Shown here: positions 7,081-9,118 of the stretch, piece after piece
Layout of the letters: each line of letters begins with the position of its first letter
Position numbering within the stretch: the first letter of the stretch is position 1
Origin: Microbacteriaceae bacterium
GTDB taxonomy: Bacteria > Actinomycetota > Actinomycetes > Actinomycetales > Microbacteriaceae
DNA: 9,118 nt
Assembly: GCA_947447385.1 (NCBI GenBank)
Contig: CANFKN010000040.1
Span: forward strand, 1 to 9,118
Direction: 5' to 3'
Translations under genes and position numbers: made by a program
The notes under the pieces: generated by a model
What the model saw: only the letters and a program-made list of their open reading frames with translations
Databases searched by the model: none
Told to the model about the DNA's origin: nothing

Positions 7081-7115
7081 AAAAAAAGGTGGTGCCCGAT
7101 TTCTCGAGCACCACC
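7081..7115 (-). terminator. Intrinsic terminator downstream of the permease gene
   Basis: Read on the minus strand, GGTGGTGC (7115-7108) pairs perfectly with GCACCACC (7095-7088). A further CGA/TCG pairing with a GAAA loop closes the hairpin inside, and a run of seven T follows (7087-7081). It starts 24 nt after the permease stop. This is a textbook Rho-independent terminator for the permease transcript, standing between it and the deaminase gene. Confidence 0.92.
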
Positions 7116-7139
7116 ATGGTTTTGATTAGGGGAGTGAGG

Positions 7140-8540
7140 CTACTTCTTTGACTTTAGAACCTTTGACAAAACGAAGTAAAGCACTGCTGCGGCTACGAAA
7201 CCAACGATTGCGGTTGCGTCACCACCGACAACGACTTTGAAGTCATCTGGGGTCATGAAGAAGTTGTTTGCGAACTCACCTGAGGTTGCCAGTGGTGCTA
7301 CGTAGGTTGGGTACTGGTTCGAGAACAACCAGATTGAACCGACGGTTGCGACCACGAACGAGATTGGGCCGGCAAGGTTTTCACCGATTGACGAAGCAAC
7401 TTTGCCCAGGTTGGCACTGCCACGCTGAAGAGCGTCAACGAGAATGATTGCCACCCATGGAGCTACCCAATATGAAACAACAAGCAAGAAGCCTTCTAGG
7501 GTCTTGACGTTGTCAACTGACAAGAATGCCGCGATGCCGCCGATGACGCCAGCAAGGGCAACCATGATTGCGCGACGGGTCTTGAAGCCTAGCTTGAAGC
7601 CCATTGCCAAGAATGACATGGCGCCAGAATAGACGTTAAGAACGTTAGCTGAAACCGAACCGAGCACGATTGCAAGCAGGGTCGCTGCGGCTAGGAACTG
7701 GTTGCCAAATAGACCAACGAAGTCGCCTGTCACGTTCTTGTCGTTGCCGATAAGTGCAAACGCGATTGCGCCTACGCTCATCAAAACGCTGGTGCTCAAG
7801 AAGTTTCCGAGACCTGCAGCTAGTGCTAGCTGACGTGGGTTGGTGCTCTCTGGTAGGTAGCGTGTGTAGTCAGATGCGAATGGGGTCCATCCGGCGGTGT
7901 AACCATAGGCAGCACCTGCAGCCAGTGTGAAACCACCGAGGTTGAAGCTACCGAAGTCAACGCCATAGTTGCCCTGTGGCACAACTACGACGGTAACGAT
8001 CAGCCAAACAGCTAGCAAGAAGAAGAATGCGTAACGTTCCCAAACCTGAATCAAGTTGTGACCGACAAGTGCAATAACAATCTGGGCCAAGATCACGATT
8101 ACAAGGTCGAGATAGATTGGCATGTTGGTCAGCGACTTGAGCGCAAGTGAACCTGACACTGTGTTCACAGCGAACCAGCCGATGCCTGCGACTAGGGTGC
8201 TAAGGCCTGAAGGAATCAGGTTGCCCCACTTGCCGAAAGCGGTGCGTCCTAGCACCATCTGTGGCAGACCGCCCTTAGGGCCGAATGTGCTGAAGTAGCC
8301 GTGGGTAACAGCAGCAAGTGCGTTACCAACCACAACAGCCAAGATTGCCTGCCAGATGTTTAGGCCAAAATATAGAACGCCGAGAGCGCCAACAAAAACG
8401 GTTGCGAACTCGAGGTTAGGAGACGACCAGACGGTGAAGAGGTGCCATGCCTTGCCGTGACGCTCGCCCGCAGGAATCGGGGCGATGTCGTTGGTTTCAA
8501 TAGAGGTTGCCGAAGCAGTGCCAGAATTTGTTTGTGTCAT
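7140..8540 (-). CDS. NCS1-family purine/cytosine permease (Fcy2/CodB-like)
   Basis: This 466-residue membrane transporter of the nucleobase:cation symporter-1 family probably imports cytosine (or a purine base) with a cation. A hydrophilic N-terminus of about 30 residues precedes about 12 hydrophobic segments. Family features in order are WSSPNLEF (38-45) at the start of TM1, GIGWFAVN (119-126) in TM3, GWTPFASDYTRYLP (217-230), which is the purine-cytosine permease signature between the middle helices, NVYSGAMSF (302-310), and SYWVAPWVAIILVD (356-369). Length is normal. The start ATG at 8538-8540 has AAGG 7 nt upstream on the minus strand. The gene ends just before a strong terminator. The downstream Fcy1-like deaminase points to cytosine as the substrate, but members of this family also carry uracil, hydantoins, allantoin or thiamine precursors, and sequence alone does not settle it. 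Confidence 0.85.
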   Translation of the reverse strand: MTQTNSGTASATSIETNDIAPIPAGERHGKAWHLFTVWSSPNLEFATVFVGALGVLYFGLNIWQAILAVVVGNALAAVTHGYFSTFGPKGGLPQMVLGRTAFGKWGNLIPSGLSTLVAGIGWFAVNTVSGSLALKSLTNMPIYLDLVIVILAQIVIALVGHNLIQVWERYAFFFLLAVWLIVTVVVVPQGNYGVDFGSFNLGGFTLAAGAAYGYTAGWTPFASDYTRYLPESTNPRQLALAAGLGNFLSTSVLMSVGAIAFALIGNDKNVTGDFVGLFGNQFLAAATLLAIVLGSVSANVLNVYSGAMSFLAMGFKLGFKTRRAIMVALAGVIGGIAAFLSVDNVKTLEGFLLVVSYWVAPWVAIILVDALQRGSANLGKVASSIGENLAGPISFVVATVGSIWLFSNQYPTYVAPLATSGEFANNFFMTPDDFKVVVGGDATAIVGFVAAAVLYFVLSKVLKSKK

Positions 8541-8555
8541 AGCAAAACCTTATTA

Positions 8556-8572
8556 GGTAAACGCGGGGTAAA
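8556..8572. repeat. GGTAAA direct repeat, possible operator in the permease leader
   Basis: GGTAAA occurs at 8556-8561 and 8567-8572, 11 bp apart, which puts both on about the same face of the helix. They sit just downstream of the predicted permease transcript start, a position suited to repressor binding. The repeat is short, so chance is possible. Confidence 0.35.
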
Positions 8573-8578
8573 TTCAGC

Positions 8579-8607
8579 ATTTTCACAAGATTTAACATGC
8601 TCGTCAA
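8579..8607 (-). promoter_or_regulatory. Promoter candidate for the permease gene
   Basis: On the minus strand a -35 TTGACG (8602-8607) is followed by a 17-nt spacer and a -10 GAAAAT (8579-8584), preceded by an extended-type TG. The predicted transcript start is near 8572, leaving a leader of about 32 nt with an RBS-like AAGG. Element match and spacing are good. Confidence 0.5.
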
Positions 8608-8610
8608 AAT
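8579..8610. promoter_or_regulatory. Inverted repeat over overlapping divergent promoters
   Basis: ATTTTCAC (8579-8586) and GTCAAAAT (8603-8610) are inverted repeats with one mismatch and a 16-bp spacer. They coincide with the -10 and -35 of the permease promoter. Read on the plus strand they also give TTCACA (8582-8587), a 17-nt spacer and CAAAAT (8605-8610), a possible promoter for the rightward gene. A second weak rightward -10 is TAGGGT (8610-8615). The symmetry may simply reflect two promoters sharing the same DNA, or may bind a dimeric regulator. Confidence 0.35.
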
Positions 8611-8624
8611 AGGGTTTTATTAGC

Positions 8625-9118
8625 ATGATTACCCTGACACCTCTAGTCGCCACAAGTGGCTATGTTTGGGGTGTCTTGAATGCCCAAGAACCCTGTGGTG
8701 AGTTGCGTTTAAGCACCACCGAATCGGGCCTAGGCACACTTAAATTCGACTTGGATGCCCGCCTCGAAACCGCTACTTTGCGCCGCATTTTTGAGCAACT
8801 CGTGGTGGCAGTTTTTGACGCAGATCTTGCTCGCAAGGTGACTGTTGTCGTGGCACCTGCGGGTGGCTCGCGCGATGCGGCCAAGGCACACGATTTAACG
8901 CAAGGGCAGGCTCAAGTTGCAGCGCAGTTGGTCGCGCTCGAAAAGTCGGGCTTCGAGCTAGCCGCTCGACAGCCGGCCTCGGGCCATCGTCTGACTGCGA
9001 GCAAGCTCAGCGTGGCTCAGGCAATGGCGCTCGCCACGATGGCTCGGCACATTGACCTGAGCGTGTGGGGCTTTCGCTTCGACAACGGCAAGCGCAGAGC
9101 CGGCCAGTGCAACTACAC
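8625..9118 (+). CDS. SprT-like metallopeptidase domain protein with N-terminal extension (3' end outside window)
   Basis: The frame from ATG 8625 is open for 164 codons to the window end. An AGGG at 8611-8614, 10 nt upstream, may be its RBS. Residues about 128-164 fit the beginning of a SprT-like zinc-peptidase domain: a helix LSVAQAMALATMARHIDL, then WGFRFDNGKRRAGQCNY, matching the family pattern W-x-F-x-F-D-x-x-K-R-R-x-G-x-C-x-Y. The HExxH zinc motif would lie beyond the window, so activity cannot be judged. Short actinobacterial SprT-like proteins begin close to that helix. Here about 125 extra residues come first. That part has a strand-helix-strand layout ending in LEKSGFEL, reminiscent of GNAT acetyltransferases but without their acetyl-CoA loop. 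An internal start at ATG 9024 is possible but less likely. SprT/Spartan relatives act on DNA-bound or DNA-crosslinked proteins; whether this one does is unknown. Confidence 0.65.
   Translation, partial: MITLTPLVATSGYVWGVLNAQEPCGELRLSTTESGLGTLKFDLDARLETATLRRIFEQLVVAVFDADLARKVTVVVAPAGGSRDAAKAHDLTQGQAQVAAQLVALEKSGFELAARQPASGHRLTASKLSVAQAMALATMARHIDLSVWGFRFDNGKRRAGQCNY

Noticed and set aside
8541..8624. Riboswitch in the permease leader
   Set aside because: The predicted leader is only about 32 nt, too short for a known purine or pyrimidine-responsive riboswitch, and no conserved core is seen.

Overview
The window looks like a chromosomal piece of a compact, medium-GC actinobacterium. The Microbacteriaceae are my best guess, possibly one of the small-genome freshwater lineages. 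This rests on gene family type, tight gene packing, promoter style and codon choice, not on a database search. No rRNA, tRNA, CRISPR array, insertion sequence or phage gene is visible.

Region 1 (1-6403, + strand) is the distal part of a Tad/Flp type IV pilus operon. In order it holds the C-terminal end of a secreted TadG-like protein (cut by the window start), CpaB/RcpC, the TadZ/CpaE localisation ATPase, the CpaF/TadA secretion ATPase, the TadB and TadC inner-membrane platform proteins, and a TadV/CpaA-type prepilin peptidase. Gaps are 4-18 nt, or the genes overlap by 1-4 nt (TAATG, ATGA, ATGA), so this is one translationally coupled transcript. The Flp pilin, TadE and the operon promoter are not here and are presumably upstream. 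Together the genes would process pilin, power its extrusion and place the machine in the cell.

Region 2 (6404-6509) is a short spacer between convergent genes. It has a GC-rich hairpin directly after the pilus operon and three tandem copies of a 21-bp repeat.

Region 3 (6510-8540, - strand) is a cytosine salvage pair: an NCS1-family permease (Fcy2/CodB type) and, downstream of it, a small zinc deaminase that closely resembles yeast cytosine deaminase Fcy1 rather than the bacterial CodA amidohydrolase. A textbook intrinsic terminator sits between the two, so the deaminase probably has its own promoter, possibly leaderless.

Region 4 (8541-8624) is a divergent promoter region with overlapping promoter candidates, an inverted repeat and an 11-bp-spaced direct repeat.

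Region 5 (8625-end, + strand) is an open reading frame cut by the window end. Its right-hand part matches the beginning of a SprT-like metallopeptidase domain, and it carries an unusual N-terminal extension of about 125 residues that resembles a degenerate GNAT fold.

Most of the window is ordinary. The parts that merit a second look are the Fcy1/Fcy2-like pair, the extended SprT-like protein, the 21-bp repeat and the divergent control region.
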